Assembly: GCA_002256345.1 (NCBI GenBank) | Contig: NKIY01000005.1 | Span: forward strand, 190,485 to 254,484 | Direction: 5' to 3' | Source: Bradyrhizobiaceae bacterium PARB1 | GTDB taxonomy: Bacteria > Pseudomonadota > Alphaproteobacteria > Rhizobiales > Xanthobacteraceae | DNA: 64,000 bases | In this document: piece by piece, positions 16,607 to 25,657 of the stretch | Numbering within the stretch: position 1 is the stretch's first letter | How the letters are laid out: each line of letters begins with the position of its first letter | Notes under the pieces: generated by a model | Told to the model about the DNA's origin: nothing | Databases searched by the model: none | Seen by the model: the letters and a program-made list of their open reading frames with translations, nothing else | Translations under genes and position numbers: made by a program

Positions 16607-18094
16607 CTAACGACCACCGAGTTCTGGCGGCTGCGAGCGGTCGAGCACCTCGCCGGTCGGGCCTTCGAGCAGGTCGAGTTCAACGTCCTCGATCACCAGT
16701 GGACCACGCTTGCGCTGGAGTTCGGCGACCTTCTCGACACGGCTGAAAGCCCCCTGCCACTCCGGATCGGACATCTGGCCAGGCGGTGCGACCAGCAGCA
16801 GCTTGCCGGCCAGTTGCTCGGCGCGCGGCTCGGGCATGTTGATCCAGCGGATGCGCTGACCACGCTGGACCACACAGGTTCCTTTCGGGAGATAGAATAC
16901 CAGCCAGCTCGTGGTGCCGTAGTCAGGCGCCAGGATGCAGGTGGCGCCCGTGCGCAGACGCACGGCTTCGATCTCGGCGGCAAGTTCAGGGAAACCGACG
17001 CCGATGCTGCGCACGGTGGCGTCGCGCTTGTAACCGGACAGAAGGCCGGTATTGGCCTGCACGACCAGCGCGACGAACATCAAGGCGCCGACCGGCGTAG
17101 CCCAGCGCAGGCAGGTGTCTACGGTTCGCTGGGCGCGCGGCGCCCACTGGATCATGGTGGCTGCGACTGCAGCCGCGATGGCGAAGGCCGGGTAGACCGG
17201 CGCGAACCAGTTGGCCTCGACCCGGGCATGCAGCGCGTGCCAGGCGAAATAGAGCGCGATGACCCAGACCATGGCGCTGACCAGCACCCGCGCCGACAGC
17301 GCGCCGGCCTGGCGGCGGGCCAGCGCATAGAGGCCCATGGTGCCGAGAATGAAGACGAGCGGCGTCGCAAAAATGAACTGCGTGGGGATCAGTTCGGCGA
17401 TATAGGCCACCTTGAACTGCTCGATGCGGGCCCGGCCGAGCTGCTTGATGAACGACACCCATTGGTGATCGGCATTCCAGAACAGCACCGGCGAGAAGAC
17501 AGCGAAGGCGGTGACGCCGCCGAGATAGGGCCATGGCGAGATGAGCCAGCGCCGCATTTTTGGCACCGCGACCAGCCAGATCAGGATCGCCGCGCCAAAG
17601 AACAGCGCGGTGTATTTCGACAGCAACGCGAAACCGACGGCGACGCCGACCGCAAGCCACCAGACACCCTGCCCGGTCGCCGCGACCTGCGCCAACGCGA
17701 GAATGACAAAGCTCGATGCCACCAGCAGCGGCGCGTCTGGGGTGACGATCATCAGCCCGACCGAGACAATCATGGTCGCGTTGAGCAGCAGCATCGCCGA
17801 CACCGCGATGCGCTTGCCGCCGAACAGCAATTCAGCCGCGCGAAAAATAGCCCAGCTCATGGGGAGCGTCAGCAGCACGGAGAACAAGCGCACGCCGAGA
17901 GGCGTATCCCCAGCGATCAAGGTGCCAATGCGGATCACCACCGCAACCATCGGCGGATGATCGTAATAGCCGCCGGCGAGATGTTTCGACCACATCCAGT
18001 AATAGGCTTCGTCGAAGGTCAACGGCGTCCAGGCGCTTGCTGCGAGACGCAACAGCACGAGGCCGATGACGACGATCCACGCGCTGCGGACCAT
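16607..18094 (-). CDS. glycosyltransferase family 39 (PMT_2/ArnT-like) membrane protein
   Basis: A 495-residue integral membrane protein with about ten hydrophobic segments and a C-terminal periplasmic part. The conserved acidic pair of GT-C enzymes is in PLTFDEAYYWMW near residue 28, with the family's HPPM motif following (YYDHPPMVAVV). Such enzymes move a sugar from a polyprenyl-phosphate carrier to lipid A, protein or another acceptor in the periplasm. It starts 17 bases after the stop codon of a polyprenyl-phosphate glycosyltransferase gene, so the two form a pathway: one makes the lipid-linked sugar and the other uses it. The acceptor is unknown. Confidence 0.9.
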   Translation of the reverse strand: MVRSAWIVVIGLVLLRLAASAWTPLTFDEAYYWMWSKHLAGGYYDHPPMVAVVIRIGTLIAGDTPLGVRLFSVLLTLPMSWAIFRAAELLFGGKRIAVSAMLLLNATMIVSVGLMIVTPDAPLLVASSFVILALAQVAATGQGVWWLAVGVAVGFALLSKYTALFFGAAILIWLVAVPKMRRWLISPWPYLGGVTAFAVFSPVLFWNADHQWVSFIKQLGRARIEQFKVAYIAELIPTQFIFATPLVFILGTMGLYALARRQAGALSARVLVSAMVWVIALYFAWHALHARVEANWFAPVYPAFAIAAAVAATMIQWAPRAQRTVDTCLRWATPVGALMFVALVVQANTGLLSGYKRDATVRSIGVGFPELAAEIEAVRLRTGATCILAPDYGTTSWLVFYLPKGTCVVQRGQRIRWINMPEPRAEQLAGKLLLVAPPGQMSDPEWQGAFSRVEKVAELQRKRGPLVIEDVELDLLEGPTGEVLDRSQPPELGGR

Positions 18095-18111
18095 ACGCGT
18101 TTCCGCAGCCG

Positions 18112-19245
18112 TCACCGCTTGCGCCACACGAACAGGCCGGACATGGCGTAGTTCCAGACGACGCCCATCAGCGCACCGGCCGCGCCCGCGAGCCACCAGA
18201 TCGGCTCGTTGTCAAACACCGACCAAGCGACGCCGACATTGGCGAAAAGACCGACACTGCAGACGAGATAGAACAGGATGAGGCCCTGCAGGATGCGCAG
18301 CCCCTTCAGGCGCTGGTCGCGATAGGTGAGGAAGTTGTTGAGCATGAAGTTGCTGGTCATGGCGCAGAATGCCGCGATGCCCTGCGCTTCGGCAAAGGGG
18401 AGCGCGAAGGCCTCGAGGCCGACGAACAGCGCGACAAAATGCACGACGAGGCCGATCGAGCCGACCAGCGCGAACAAGAGGAAGCGCAGCGATATGACAT
18501 CGTTGGTGAGCTTCGCCAGAATGAGGCCGAGGAAATCCAGCGCCACCATGGAATCGAGCTTGCTCTCGCCATGCAGGCGCGAGCCGAACGTATAGGGCAC
18601 CTCGAGGATACGCAGCGAGCCGCGCGCCGTGGCGACCACATCGAGGAGGATCTTGAAGCCCTGCGTCGAGAGCTGCGGCGCAAGTCGCTCGAAGCGGTCG
18701 CGCCGGATCATGAAGAATCCGCTCATGGGATCGGCGACGCTGACGCGCAGCACCTGCTGGGCGAGTATGGTCGCGAACTTGCTGAAGCCCGCGCGCTTGT
18801 TGTCGAAACTCTCGGCACTGCCGCCATCGATATAGCGGCTTCCTATGACGAGATCGGCCTCGCCGCGCTCGATCAGGCCGAGCATCTTGGCAAGCTGTGT
18901 TTCGTCATGCTGCAGGTCGCCATCGATCACTGCCGCGCATGGCGCCGAGGAGGCCAGCATGCCCTCGATGCAGGCGCCGGACAGGCCGCGACGGCCGATG
19001 CGACGGATGCACCGCACCCGCGGGTCGGTCCGCGCCAGATCGCGCACCGCATCGGTGGTGCCGTCAGGGGAATTGTCGTCAACGAAAATCACTTCCCAGG
19101 CGATGCCTGTCAGGGCCGCGTCGAGGCGCTGAACCAAAGTGGCCACATTGCCGCGCTCGTTGAAAGTGGGGACGACAACGGACAACTGCAGCGGGGCACC
19201 CGCTTGCACGATCTGTCCGGGGACCGGTGTGATGGCATCGCTCAT
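18112..19245 (-). CDS. dolichol-phosphate mannosyltransferase-like GT2 fused to GtrA domain
   Basis: A 377-residue protein with two domains. Residues 20-245 are a family 2 glycosyltransferase (VVVPTFNERGN, VDDNSPDGTTD, and the DxD-type DGDLQHDE). Residues 250-377 hold four membrane helices of the GtrA family, ending in WNYAMSGLFVWRKR. It likely loads a sugar onto polyprenyl phosphate at the inner leaflet and the GtrA part helps flip it. In many bacteria these are two proteins; the fusion is known in bradyrhizobia. The family 39 transferase gene follows at once, giving a complete load-flip-transfer unit. Confidence 0.92.
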   Translation of the reverse strand: MSDAITPVPGQIVQAGAPLQLSVVVPTFNERGNVATLVQRLDAALTGIAWEVIFVDDNSPDGTTDAVRDLARTDPRVRCIRRIGRRGLSGACIEGMLASSAPCAAVIDGDLQHDETQLAKMLGLIERGEADLVIGSRYIDGGSAESFDNKRAGFSKFATILAQQVLRVSVADPMSGFFMIRRDRFERLAPQLSTQGFKILLDVVATARGSLRILEVPYTFGSRLHGESKLDSMVALDFLGLILAKLTNDVISLRFLLFALVGSIGLVVHFVALFVGLEAFALPFAEAQGIAAFCAMTSNFMLNNFLTYRDQRLKGLRILQGLILFYLVCSVGLFANVGVAWSVFDNEPIWWLAGAAGALMGVVWNYAMSGLFVWRKR

Positions 19246-19541
19246 GGCGCCAGCATATATCTGCAGCGCAAGAGCCTGCCAAGGCGCAGCGGGAACGCGT
19301 CAACCGTTTGATACCATACGGGAAAACGGGTGGCCGGCAACCATGGCAACAGCCAGAAATGCAAACGACCCCGAACAACCGGCGCACGTACATCCGGCGC
19401 GCCATCCCACTCAAGGGCTAAGGTCATTCAAGGTCGTCTCGGCAACGGAGCGGTTAGGCATCGACGTTGCCATTGAATGCGAGATAGGAATGCGTGGGCC
19501 GTTCCGCAAGGGGAGGCCTAAGAAATCTGGAGGAACTGGTA

Positions 19542-20342
19542 ATGGCAGCGAAGACCGGCAACATTCGCATCGGCATCGGCGGCTGGACCTTCGAGCCCTG
19601 GCGCGGGACGTTTTATCCGGACAAGCTGACCCAGGCGAAGGAACTCAGCTACGCCGCCTCCAAGCTCACCTCCATCGAGATCAACGGCACCTATTACGGC
19701 TCGCAAAAGCCCGAGAGCTTCCGCAAATGGGCAAGCGAGGTGCCGGATGATTTCGTGTTCTCCCTGAAGGGGCCGCGCTTCGCCACCAACCGCAAGGTGC
19801 TGGCCGAAGCCGGGGACAGCGTGAAGCGCTTCTACGATTCCGGCGTGCTCGAACTCGGCGACAAGCTCGGCCCGGTGCTGTGGCAGTTCATGCCGACCAA
19901 GAAATTCGACGAGGCCGATTTCGGCGCCTTCCTCGAACTCTTGCCGCGCGAACTGGATGGCCGGACGCTCCGCCATGTGGTGGAGGTGCGACATGACAGT
20001 TTCTGCACGCCGGCCTTTATCGCCCTGCTTCGCGAACACAAGATCCCTGTGGTCTTCTCCGAACACGCAACCTATCCGGCGATCGCCGACGTCACCTCCG
20101 ACTTCGTCTATTTGCGCCTGCAGAAGGGCGAGGACTCGATTCCGACCGCCTATGCGCCGAAAGCACTGGATGCCTGGGCCAAGCGTTTCAAGGATTTTGC
20201 CGGCGGCGGCGAGCCCGACGACCTGCCCCGCGTGAGTGACGGCAAGATCAAGAAGCAGCCACGCGACGTGTTTGCTTATGTGATCCACGAAGCGAAAGTA
20301 CGCGCACCGCATGGCGCGATGGCGCTGATCGAGCGGGTCTAG
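19542..20342 (+). CDS. DUF72 domain-containing protein
   Basis: A 266-residue protein of the DUF72 (YecE-like) family, which has a TIM-barrel fold. Family motifs are IGIGGWTFEPWRGTFYP at the N-terminus, LTSIEINGTYYGSQK, LGPVLWQFMP, and VEVRHDSF. Start 19542 has TGGAGGA eight bases upstream. The reaction is not established; the family often pairs with DUF488, as it does here after 18 bases. That link suggests a role in nucleic acid or nucleotide damage handling, but only by association. Confidence 0.92.
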   Translation: MAAKTGNIRIGIGGWTFEPWRGTFYPDKLTQAKELSYAASKLTSIEINGTYYGSQKPESFRKWASEVPDDFVFSLKGPRFATNRKVLAEAGDSVKRFYDSGVLELGDKLGPVLWQFMPTKKFDEADFGAFLELLPRELDGRTLRHVVEVRHDSFCTPAFIALLREHKIPVVFSEHATYPAIADVTSDFVYLRLQKGEDSIPTAYAPKALDAWAKRFKDFAGGGEPDDLPRVSDGKIKKQPRDVFAYVIHEAKVRAPHGAMALIERV

Positions 20343-20360
20343 TCAACCAGGGAACGGCAC

Positions 20361-20858
20361 ATGGCCAAGGCTGCGAAGACATCCGCGAAGAAGACATCCG
20401 AGAAGAAAGCAAAGCTCTTCACCATCGGCTACGAGCAGACGCCCGCAAAATCCGTGCTCGACGAACTCGAAGCCGCCGGGGTGAAGCTTCTGGTCGATGT
20501 GCGCGCCGTCGCCGCATCGCGCCGGCCGGGCTTCTCGAAGTCGCAGCTCCAGGCCGGGCTGGATGAGCGCGGCATCGGCTATCTGCATCTGCGCGGGCTC
20601 GGCACGCCGAAGGACGGCCGCGAGGCGGCGCGGTCGGGCAATGTCGCGCAGCTCGAAAAGGTCTACAGCGCGCATCTGAAGACGCCGCAGGCACGCGAGG
20701 AGATGGACGAACTCGCTGCGCTGGTGAAGCAGGCCGGACCGATCTGCATCCTCTGCTATGAGCGCGATCATGCGCAGTGCCACCGGCGCTGGATCGCGGA
20801 GATCATCGAAAACCGCGAAGGCGTCGCCATCGAAAACCTGGTCGCGCCGCAGGTTTGA
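20361..20858 (+). CDS. DUF488 domain-containing protein
   Basis: A 165-residue protein of the DUF488 family. It has a Lys/Ala-rich N-terminal tail of about 17 residues, then FTIGYEQTPAKSVLDEL, VDVRAVAASRRPGFSK and near the C-terminus ILCYERDHAQCHR, where two Cys and His are conserved and could bind metal. It lies 18 bases after the DUF72 gene and shares its transcript. Function is not established. The basic tail suggests nucleic acid binding, as inference only. Confidence 0.92.
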   Translation: MAKAAKTSAKKTSEKKAKLFTIGYEQTPAKSVLDELEAAGVKLLVDVRAVAASRRPGFSKSQLQAGLDERGIGYLHLRGLGTPKDGREAARSGNVAQLEKVYSAHLKTPQAREEMDELAALVKQAGPICILCYERDHAQCHRRWIAEIIENREGVAIENLVAPQV

Positions 20859-20988
20859 GCCGACGTCAAAAATTCACCTGGCGTTCCCTCCTTGTTCCCT
20901 TATCCACACTGGACGCAACCTTATCCCCATATAATCTACCTATAGTTGTTAAATACAGTTGCATTCTGTTGCGTTGGGTGGGGGCTCG

Positions 20989-21837
20989 ATGCGTTGGGGA
21001 CGGATATTGCGAACTGTGGGGCTAGTGATCGGCCTCATCCGCGCCGATGCGGCCGGCGCTCACGACCTCGATGAGATGGACATCGAATTCAATGTCCTGA
21101 CGCCTGCACGATCAAAATCATTCTGGTCAGAGCTGCTGGACAACCGCGCCAATCGCAAACGTCCCTTCGACTATCTGTCCGGCGGCATGCCCGACAGGCT
21201 GATCTATTTCGGCGGGATTGACGCATCGAAATGGAGTTTCGGCGCCTTTGCCGGCGCGCAGTGGATGCCAAACGGCATCGACCGCAACGGCTTCATTCTG
21301 CGCCTGTTCGTCTCCGAGAGTCTGGAGCGTTATACAGACCGCTTCGGCAAATACGATACCCAGATCGGCCGTGCCTATCTCCTGCCGGGCTACATGTTTC
21401 GCGTCGGCCGTCTGGAAGCGCAGCTGCTCGCAGGACCCGATGCCGAATTGGACTTCTTCTTCCAGAACGGCCGCCCCGATCGCTGGCGCGCCCGCTTCGG
21501 CCTGCGGGGCATCGCTGATCTGTGGTGGGAGCCGACACCTGAACTGATGGTGCAATATGCGCTGTCCGGCACCACCATCGATTCCGGCTACAATACGCGT
21601 ATCGCTGCCGGCTGGCGATTGTTCGATTCGTTCTGGATCGGACCTGAGGCGGCGCTCTCGAGCGACTATTTCAGCCGCCAGACACGGCTGGGTATCCATC
21701 TCACCGGCCTGCGCACCAAAGAATATGAGTGGGCTTTCGCCGCCGGCCGCGTCACCGACGATTTCGGCCGTGAGGGCGTCTATGCCCGTTTCGGCCTCAT
21801 GCTGCGCCCAAAACGGGCACCGTTCTTCGACAACTAG
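20989..21837 (+). CDS. bcsS: cellulose biosynthesis protein BcsS family
   Basis: A 282-residue exported protein that resembles the CBP_BcsS family of alphaproteobacteria. The N-terminal hydrophobic stretch ends near AAGAHD at residue 25. The rest alternates short polar turns with aromatic-ended strands (WSFGAFAGAQWMPNGI, VQYALSGTTIDSGYNTR, and a terminal Phe-rich segment), as in an outer-membrane beta barrel. Start 20989 follows a G-rich ribosome-binding site. No bcsA, bcsB or other cellulose genes are in the window, so a role in cellulose export is uncertain. A TATAAT box at 20930-20935 may mark its promoter. Confidence 0.78.
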   Translation: MRWGRILRTVGLVIGLIRADAAGAHDLDEMDIEFNVLTPARSKSFWSELLDNRANRKRPFDYLSGGMPDRLIYFGGIDASKWSFGAFAGAQWMPNGIDRNGFILRLFVSESLERYTDRFGKYDTQIGRAYLLPGYMFRVGRLEAQLLAGPDAELDFFFQNGRPDRWRARFGLRGIADLWWEPTPELMVQYALSGTTIDSGYNTRIAAGWRLFDSFWIGPEAALSSDYFSRQTRLGIHLTGLRTKEYEWAFAAGRVTDDFGREGVYARFGLMLRPKRAPFFDN

Positions 21838-21840
21838 TGC

Positions 21841-21886
21841 CTGATCCCGAAAAGTGGATTCCGGTTTTCGGACAAGATCATACGAT
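21841..21886. repeat. intergenic inverted repeat, rhizobial type
   Basis: Arms CCGAAAA (21847-21853) and TTTTCGG (21865-21871) flank an 11-base centre, within a wider sequence bounded by GATC words. I recall near-identical elements scattered in Bradyrhizobium and Mesorhizobium genomes. It lies between the convergent bcsS and cyclase genes and may act as a two-way terminator. Confidence 0.7.
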
Positions 21887-21896
21887 GGGTCAGATG

Positions 21897-23216
21897 CTAG
21901 CCGAGCCGCCACACCGCCTGCGGCTGCTCATAGCCACGCACCTGGACGTCGCCAAGAAACGCCGCATCGCGCCCCGCCTCCCCCGCTGCATCGCGCACCG
22001 CTACGGAAATCAGCAATTGCGAGCCAAACTCCTTGTTGAGCGCTTCGAGGCGGGCGGCAAAGTTCACGGTGTCCCCGATGACGGTGTATTCCTTGCGCCG
22101 GGGTGAGCCGACATTACCGACGATCACGGGGCCCATATGAATGCCGATGCCAATCCGCAGCGGCCAGGCGCTGCCGTCGTTGTTCACCTCCATTTCCGCC
22201 AACATTTCGCGCGCGGCCTCCACTGCGCATTGCGCTGCGTTCCGATCCTCGATGGGGGCGCCGAACACTGCGAGAAAGCCATCGCCGAGAAACTTGTTGA
22301 CGATACCGGAGTGACGATCAAGCACCTCGACCAGGATCGCGAAGGCTTCATCGAGACGCTCAACCACCTGGCGCGGGGTGTGGATGCGCGTCGCGGCAGT
22401 GAAGTTGCGGATATCGACGAACATCACCGCGACCTGCCGCATCTCGGTGGTGGGCGCCGCTCCAGTGGCAAGCAGACGCTCTACCACTTGCGGCGAGACA
22501 TGCTGGCCGAACAGATTGGTGACGTGATCTCGCGCAGCGGCTGCGGCGATGCTCGCTTCAAATTGTCGCCGTAGCTGCATGCCGACCGCGCCGGCGAGCA
22601 CGCCGCCAACGAACAGCATGACGGCACGGACCAGCTGGAAAATGCTTTCCGGCATCGGCTCGTCGGCAAAGCCGGCAGGATGATACAGCATCGCCATGGC
22701 GAACATCTGCGACGCCGCAACAAAGCCGGTGAAGGTGGAAAGCCAGAAATCCAGCCGCAGGGTCGAGAGGATAATGAACACGAAATAGGTCAGCGGCGCC
22801 GCGAAGGCGAGCGCAGTATTGGCACCCATCCAGTTCATGTGCAGATAGAGCGCGGCGGTCGGCACGCTGGTCTCGATCAACGCGCTGAGATAGCGCCGGA
22901 GGATCGGGACATCCTTGTTCGCGGCGACGCGGCGGGAGACCAGATACAGCACCAGAAGCTCGAACGCGAGAAATGGCAGGAAGATCACATAGGTCGAGCC
23001 AAGCTCGAAGCCGCCGCGGGAAATGCCGATGAAGATCGACGGCACCAGTAGCTGGATGACCGTGACGATAGCAGTGAGGATCGCGACCGTCGCGATGAGC
23101 GCCTTGATGCGCAGCCGCTCCGTGAGCAGCACCTGACGGTTCAGCGCGTCGCGGGCGGCCTGAAGCTCGGCGCTTTCGGTAGCGGGTGTGAAAATGGTTC
23201 GTCGAAGCGGTCGCAT
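21897..23216 (-). CDS. class III adenylate/guanylate cyclase with membrane domain
   Basis: A 439-residue protein with about six hydrophobic helices at residues 35-225 and a class III cyclase domain at about 240-430. Metal-binding Asp residues are in MFVDIRNFTAATR and in FLGDGFLAVFG, and GDTVNFAARLE is the base- and ribose-binding stretch. All catalytic parts appear intact, so it should make cAMP (or cGMP) in response to a membrane signal. Start 23216 is an ATG; a TTG eleven codons earlier is possible. Bradyrhizobia carry dozens of such cyclases; the signal for this one is unknown. Confidence 0.93.
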   Translation of the reverse strand: MRPLRRTIFTPATESAELQAARDALNRQVLLTERLRIKALIATVAILTAIVTVIQLLVPSIFIGISRGGFELGSTYVIFLPFLAFELLVLYLVSRRVAANKDVPILRRYLSALIETSVPTAALYLHMNWMGANTALAFAAPLTYFVFIILSTLRLDFWLSTFTGFVAASQMFAMAMLYHPAGFADEPMPESIFQLVRAVMLFVGGVLAGAVGMQLRRQFEASIAAAAARDHVTNLFGQHVSPQVVERLLATGAAPTTEMRQVAVMFVDIRNFTAATRIHTPRQVVERLDEAFAILVEVLDRHSGIVNKFLGDGFLAVFGAPIEDRNAAQCAVEAAREMLAEMEVNNDGSAWPLRIGIGIHMGPVIVGNVGSPRRKEYTVIGDTVNFAARLEALNKEFGSQLLISVAVRDAAGEAGRDAAFLGDVQVRGYEQPQAVWRLG

Positions 23217-23302
23217 CGGCGACAGATTAACCGCCGATTGCGGAATCAACGAGCCCTAATATCAGCGCCGATATTGCCAATCTGTAACGTGCCCCGCCCT
23301 TG

Positions 23303-23683
23303 CTAGCCCCTAGCGTCGCAGGCCCAAGCCCGGATGACACATTCCTTACCGCCAAAATCGTAGCACTTCTTCGTCGCTTCATTGAGCGTCGAGGAAATGC
23401 GCGGGGCAACCGCATAGCCGTGAGCGCCGCAGGGATTGGCCATATCCACCGCCAGCGCTGCGCAGGCGCGGTTCATGGTGACGGTGGTGCAATCGCCTTT
23501 GCAGGCTTTCTTCGCTGCAGCGAGGGCGGACGCCTGCGCCGGATGATCATAGGCCTGGCCATAGGCACCGCATTTGCCAATGGCCAGCGCACCGGCGCCA
23601 ATTGCCGGCTGCAGGGATGCAAGGCTGAAAATGAGTGTAGCAGAAAAAAACGCGCGTGAGCGCGCGGCAATTCGAGACGACAA
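23303..23683 (-). CDS. DUF4189 domain-containing secreted protein
   Basis: A 126-residue exported protein. The signal peptide is seen at residues 8-30. The DUF4189 region follows with GKCGAYGQAYDHPAQASA, six further Cys in regular spacing, and the pattern ALAAAKKACKGDC that marks the family. It is probably periplasmic with disulfide bonds. The start is the least certain part: the only usable codon before the signal peptide is TTG at 23683 with GGAGGGG only a few bases upstream. Function unknown. Confidence 0.78.
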   Translation of the reverse strand: MSSRIAARSRAFFSATLIFSLASLQPAIGAGALAIGKCGAYGQAYDHPAQASALAAAKKACKGDCTTVTMNRACAALAVDMANPCGAHGYAVAPRISSTLNEATKKCYDFGGKECVIRAWACDARG

Positions 23684-23765
23684 CTTCCCCTCCCCCGAGG
23701 TGCAATCGTCGCGACGTTAGCGCGAGGGAGTTTCGACTTGGTGAATGAAATCGAAAGAATAGCGG

Positions 23766-24599
23766 CTACGACATCGTACCGAGTGCGCGGAGTCGCTCGG
23801 CATCTTCCGGCATCACCGGATTGTAAACGACCATAGTAAGATCGGCGCGGCCATCCACCACGAAGGCCGAATACTCGAACATCAACTGGCCGAGCACGGG
23901 ATGGCGGATGCGCTTGACGCCGTCGCCATGGGGGCCCTGCACATTGTTGTCGCGCCACAGAGTCGCGAATTCTCGGCTGCGACGGCAGAGATCATCGACC
24001 AGTGGCTCGACCTCCGCGGTCGCACCGGCGCGGCTCGCATCGATCCTGAACGCGCCGACGACGAAGCGGGCAACGCTTTCCCAATCATATTGCGCGGCGC
24101 GTGCGCGTGGATCGAGGAAGATGAAGCGCAGGATGTTACGCTGCTCGGGCGGCAGCGCGCCGTAATCCGTGAGCATCGTGGTGGCAGCGCGATTCCAGGC
24201 GACCACATCCCAGATCGCCGTTCGGATCAGAGCGGGGCTCGGCTCGAGCGCATCGAGAACGCGCTGCAGCCGCGGCGAGACATCGTCGCTCTTCCGATAA
24301 CGCACCTCCGGCGGACGACCGAGGCCGATCAGAAACAGATGCTCGCGCTCCACATCGGTGAGCATGAGTGCGCGGGAGATTCGATCCAGCACATCAGCCG
24401 ACGGCGCGCCACCGCGGCCCTGCTCCAGACAGGTGTACCAAGTCGAACTGATATTGGCGCGTTGCGCCACTTCCTCACGCCGCAGGCCGCGCGTACGACG
24501 ACGCGCCGTCGAGAAGCCGAACGCCGCGGGATCGAGTCTGGTCCGCCGATCACGCAGATAGTCGCCAAGGGCGTTGTCATTTGTTGGAAGAATGCTCAT
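23766..24599 (-). CDS. XRE-type regulator with MmyB-like ligand domain
   Basis: A 277-residue regulator. Residues 10-75 hold the helix-turn-helix (RTRGLRREEVAQRANISSTW), and the rest resembles the MmyB-like PAS-related ligand domain with WDVVAWNRAA near residue 135. On the minus strand a TATAAT box overlaps the earlier ATG at 24611 and ends ten bases before the ATG at 24599, so 24599 is preferred and the mRNA leader would be very short. The divergent SDR gene starts 92 bases away and is the likely target, a common pairing for this regulator type. Confidence 0.9.
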   Translation of the reverse strand: MSILPTNDNALGDYLRDRRTRLDPAAFGFSTARRRTRGLRREEVAQRANISSTWYTCLEQGRGGAPSADVLDRISRALMLTDVEREHLFLIGLGRPPEVRYRKSDDVSPRLQRVLDALEPSPALIRTAIWDVVAWNRAATTMLTDYGALPPEQRNILRFIFLDPRARAAQYDWESVARFVVGAFRIDASRAGATAEVEPLVDDLCRRSREFATLWRDNNVQGPHGDGVKRIRHPVLGQLMFEYSAFVVDGRADLTMVVYNPVMPEDAERLRALGTMS

Positions 24600-24691
24600 C
24601 CTGACAGTCATTATACTACGATAATCTCGCGACTTTACCATGATAGCCGCGATAGCCACCTTTGTCCCGTCAAACAAAGCGGAGCTTTCGC

Positions 24692-25588
24692 ATGCGTGTA
24701 TTCGTTACCGGGGCCACAGGATTTATCGGGTCGGCCGTCACCAGGGACCTCATCGCAGCAGGTCACCACGTCATCGGCCTCTGCCGATCCGAAACCAAGG
24801 CACAAGCGCTTGTCGATGCCGGGGCCGAAGTCTATCGCGGCTCGATCAACGACCTCGACGGCCTTCAGGCCGGCCTGGCGCGCGCCGATGGCGTGATCCA
24901 TCTCGCCTTCAATCACGACTTCTCGCAATTCGCCGCAAATTGCGAGGACGACCGGCGCGTCGTCACCGCGCTCGGCGCAGCGCTGGCTGGCTCAAGCCGG
25001 CCGCTGATCGTGACCTCGGGCACCGGGCTCGCCAACACGGTACCAGGCGAAGCGGCCAACGAGGACAATGCGATCATCGGATCGGACCGGCATCCGCGTG
25101 CGACCTCCGAAGAAGCTTCCGCCGCCGTGGCTGCCACCGGCGTCAATGTGTCGGTGGTCCGGCTGCCTCAGGTGCATGACCCCAGAAGGCAGGGCCTGAT
25201 CTCCCCGGCCATCGATATCTACCGCCAGAAAGGCGCTTGCGCCTATGTCGGTGACGGACAGACACGATGGCCTGCCGCCCATGTGCTGGATGTCGCCTGC
25301 CTCTATCGGCTTGCCATCGAGAAAGCGGAGCCGAACGCAAAATATCATGCGGTGGCGGAAGAAGGACTAACGCTGCGCGCGATTGCGGAGACGATCGGAA
25401 ACCGTCTCGGTCTGCCCGCAACGTCGATCGCGCCGGACGAGGCCGAGACATTCTTCGGCTGGCTCGGCATGTTCGCGACACACGACGTCCCGGCATCGAG
25501 CGCGAAGACTCGGCAGAAACTCGGCTGGGCGCCGACGGGACCGGGACTGCTGGAGGATCTGACGCAACTCGTTGTCGAGGACGCGTGA
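24692..25588 (+). CDS. SDR family NAD(P)-dependent oxidoreductase/epimerase
   Basis: A 298-residue Rossmann-fold protein of the extended or atypical SDR type. The cofactor site is VFVTGATGFIGSAV (GxxGxxG) at the N-terminus. The usual YxxxK catalytic pair is not obvious; RATSEEASAA occupies the place, so catalysis may differ from classical SDRs. Start 24692 has GGAG eight bases upstream. It is divergent from an MmyB-like regulator that probably controls it. The substrate is unknown; this class includes enzymes acting on small aldehydes, ketones or sugars. Confidence 0.88.
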   Translation: MRVFVTGATGFIGSAVTRDLIAAGHHVIGLCRSETKAQALVDAGAEVYRGSINDLDGLQAGLARADGVIHLAFNHDFSQFAANCEDDRRVVTALGAALAGSSRPLIVTSGTGLANTVPGEAANEDNAIIGSDRHPRATSEEASAAVAATGVNVSVVRLPQVHDPRRQGLISPAIDIYRQKGACAYVGDGQTRWPAAHVLDVACLYRLAIEKAEPNAKYHAVAEEGLTLRAIAETIGNRLGLPATSIAPDEAETFFGWLGMFATHDVPASSAKTRQKLGWAPTGPGLLEDLTQLVVEDA

Positions 25589-25609
25589 GTGAAACCCATC
25601 GCTGTCATC

Positions 25610-25625
25610 GCCCGCGAAAGCGGGC
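25610..25625. repeat. short REP-like hairpin
   Basis: A 6-bp stem (GCCCGC and GCGGGC) with loop GAAA lies between the convergent SDR and molybdenum-cofactor genes. It resembles the second hairpin at 56405-56426 and could stop transcription or be a REP remnant. Confidence 0.5.
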
Positions 25626-25657
25626 AATGAAAGACCGAGAGTCGATCACACGGCAGT

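Noticed and set aside
16814-18151. 445-codon plus-strand open frame
   Set aside because: It is antisense to the family 39 glycosyltransferase gene and is hydrophilic, rich in Arg, Asp and His with no family pattern.
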